Of a stretch of DNA of 7,289 nucleotides, positions 6,192-7,289 are shown piece by piece. The notes beneath the pieces were generated by a model that worked only from the letters and a program-made list of their open reading frames with translations, searched no databases and was not told the origin of the DNA. The stretch is from Lysobacteraceae bacterium (GTDB lineage: Bacteria > Pseudomonadota > Gammaproteobacteria > Xanthomonadales > Rhodanobacteraceae), in NCBI GenBank assembly GCA_018971925.1, contig JAGWZT010000093.1, forward strand, positions 1 to 7,289, given 5' to 3'. Within the stretch, counting starts at the first letter, position 1. Every line of letters starts with the position of its first letter. A program made the position numbers and the translations under genes.

Positions 6192-6248
6192 GGCGATGAT
6201 GGCGAAGGGATAGCCGCAGGCCTGCAAGATTCGGTCCAGAGGGCGGCG

Positions 6249-7130
6249 CTATTCCAGTTCGCGGTGAAAAGTGAGTACCTGTTCACGGCTTGCGCGATAG
6301 CGTTCGGCGAGGCGTTCGGCGAGGTAGACCGAACGATGCCTGCCGCCGGTGCAACCGATCGCGACGGTCAGGTAACCCTTGTCCTCGCTCTCGAATCGCG
6401 GCAGCCATGCGTCGAGGAAACGTTGGATGTCAGCCAAGTATTGTACTACGAGACCCTGTCCGTCGAGGAACTCGCGGACGGGCGCATCCTTCCCAGAGAA
6501 CGGGCGCAGGCGCGGGTCCCAGTGCGGGTTGGGCAGGCAGCGCGCATCGAACACGAAGTCGCAGTCTGGCGGCAGCCCGCGGCCGTAGGCGAAGGATTCG
6601 AACATCAGCGTGAGGCCGCCGGACGTGGCGCCGAAGTCGGTGGCGATGCGACGGCGCAGCTGATGCACGTTGCTGTCGCTGGTATCAATCGAACGGTTGG
6701 CAATGGCACGCAGTGGCCGCAAACGGCGGCGTTCTTCGGCGATCGCGTCGACCAGCGAACGGCCATTCTCCGAAAGAGGATGGCGGCGGCGGCTGCTGGC
6801 GTAGCGCTTCAGCAACACTTCGTCGCTGGACTCCAGGAATACCAGTTCGGCGTCCGCGCCGGCCTCGGCGAGCCGGGAAAGCGCTTCGGGAAGGCGTTCC
6901 AGGTCGCCGCGGTTGCGCACATCCACGCCCACCGCGAGCCCGCTCGGCGTTTCGCGGCCGCCATCAACCACCGCGCGGTACAGCGAAGGCAGCAAGGCCG
7001 TCGGCAAGTTGTCGACGCAATAGAACCCGAGATCCTCGAAGGCGCGCAGCGCCACGGTTTTGCCGGCCCCCGAAAGGCCGGTCAGCACCACCACGCGAAT
7101 GCCGCTTCTGGATGTGTCGTCAGTTGCCAT
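6249..7130 (-). CDS. rapZ: RapZ family P-loop nucleotide-binding protein (YvcJ/YhbJ)
   Basis: A 293-residue member of the RapZ/YvcJ family. The Walker A motif is GLSGAGKT at residues 18-25, followed by the family hallmarks GFYCVDNLP and DVRNR. In the C-terminal domain are FESFAYGRGLPPDCDFVFDARCLPNP and GCTGGRHRSVYLAERLAERY (residues 259-278, with Cys260 and His265). In E. coli RapZ binds the small RNAs GlmY and GlmZ and guides RNase E cleavage, controlling glmS. Here the protein ends in REQVLTFHRELE and lacks the Lys/Arg-rich tail of E. coli RapZ that I recall as part of RNA binding, so the same RNA role should not be assumed. It starts 6 nt after the hprK stop, with GGGG of the hprK end as a possible ribosome site, and 21-57 nt before EIIA, so it is in one operon with the PTS genes. 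Confidence 0.93.
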   Translation of the reverse strand: MATDDTSRSGIRVVVLTGLSGAGKTVALRAFEDLGFYCVDNLPTALLPSLYRAVVDGGRETPSGLAVGVDVRNRGDLERLPEALSRLAEAGADAELVFLESSDEVLLKRYASSRRRHPLSENGRSLVDAIAEERRRLRPLRAIANRSIDTSDSNVHQLRRRIATDFGATSGGLTLMFESFAYGRGLPPDCDFVFDARCLPNPHWDPRLRPFSGKDAPVREFLDGQGLVVQYLADIQRFLDAWLPRFESEDKGYLTVAIGCTGGRHRSVYLAERLAERYRASREQVLTFHRELE

Positions 7131-7136
7131 GGCGTA

Positions 7137-7289
7137 TCACCCCGGTTGGCGTTGCAGGCGCGCGGCCTGCCGGTCCATGAAGATGCGGGCCTGGTCGATG
7201 CCCTGGGATTTCAGCATGTGGCTGCGCACCGCGGCCTCGACCAGCACCGCGAGGTTGCGGCCGGGTGCGACGGGAATCGTGATCTGCGG
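7137..7289 (-). CDS. hprK: HPr kinase/phosphorylase, C-terminal end (partial)
   Basis: The last 50 codons and a TGA stop (7139-7137) are present; the gene continues beyond the right edge. The peptide [20 protein letters not shown] followed by [20 protein letters not shown] matches the conserved C-terminal part of HprK, 'ITIPVxxGRNLAxxxExAAxNxRxKxxGxDxAxxF'. HprK uses ATP or pyrophosphate to phosphorylate HPr on Ser46 and removes that phosphate by phosphorolysis. The ptsH gene in this window has that serine. The Walker A domain lies outside the window, so activity cannot be judged. It is the most upstream gene visible in the operon and is followed by rapZ after 6 nt. Confidence 0.9.
   Translation of the reverse strand, partial: PQITIPVAPGRNLAVLVEAAVRSHMLKSQGIDQARIFMDRQAARLQRQPG

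Noticed and set aside
6301..6324. Exact 12-bp tandem duplication, CGTTCGGCGAGG twice.
   Set aside because: It encodes LAERLAER within a conserved helix of RapZ and is explained by the protein sequence.

Overview
The window is GC-rich, densely packed bacterial chromosome. The gene set and order (hprK, rapZ, a mannose-family EIIA, ptsH and an Enzyme I gene in a row) point to a gammaproteobacterium of the Xanthomonadales/Lysobacterales type, possibly Rhodanobacteraceae. A structured intergenic repeat of the 'CGTCATTCCGGC..GCCGGAAT' kind, common in such genomes, fits this. The placement is inference from content; no search was run.

Layout. Bases 1-95 (+) hold the last 30 codons of a gene that looks like a TRIC/UPF0126 membrane protein. 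It overlaps by ATGA the start of a LigB-type extradiol dioxygenase, ygiD-like (92-871, +). Facing it on the minus strand is a crotonase-fold enzyme (937-1707) whose active-site residues resemble Delta3,Delta2-enoyl-CoA isomerase rather than hydratase. A repeat element of about 182 bp (1727-1908) with imperfect terminal inverted repeats and several hairpins separates it from a secreted DUF4139-family protein (1916-3382, -). A 261-bp gap with several palindromes follows. The rest of the window is a minus-strand phosphotransferase operon. In transcription order it runs hprK (C-terminal 50 codons, 7137-7289), rapZ (6249-7130), EIIA-Man-type (5760-6191), ptsH/HPr (5374-5643) and Enzyme I (3644-5377).

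How the genes work together. Enzyme I takes phosphate from PEP on His194 and passes it to HPr His15. HPr passes it to the EIIA-type protein, probably on His23. HprK can phosphorylate or dephosphorylate HPr on Ser46, and that serine is present in a canonical context. No EIIB or EIIC permease gene is in the window, so this looks like a regulatory rather than a sugar-transporting phosphotransferase chain; permease genes elsewhere in the genome cannot be excluded. RapZ is a P-loop protein commonly encoded beside such genes.

I found no clearly new multi-gene system. The observations most worth following are the isomerase-type active site, the non-standard phospho-histidine loop of Enzyme I, a long hairpin plus a start-codon palindrome in front of ptsH, and the repeat element upstream of the isomerase gene. 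No tRNA, rRNA, CRISPR array, insertion sequence or phage gene was seen. No gene-free stretch exceeds 300 bases.
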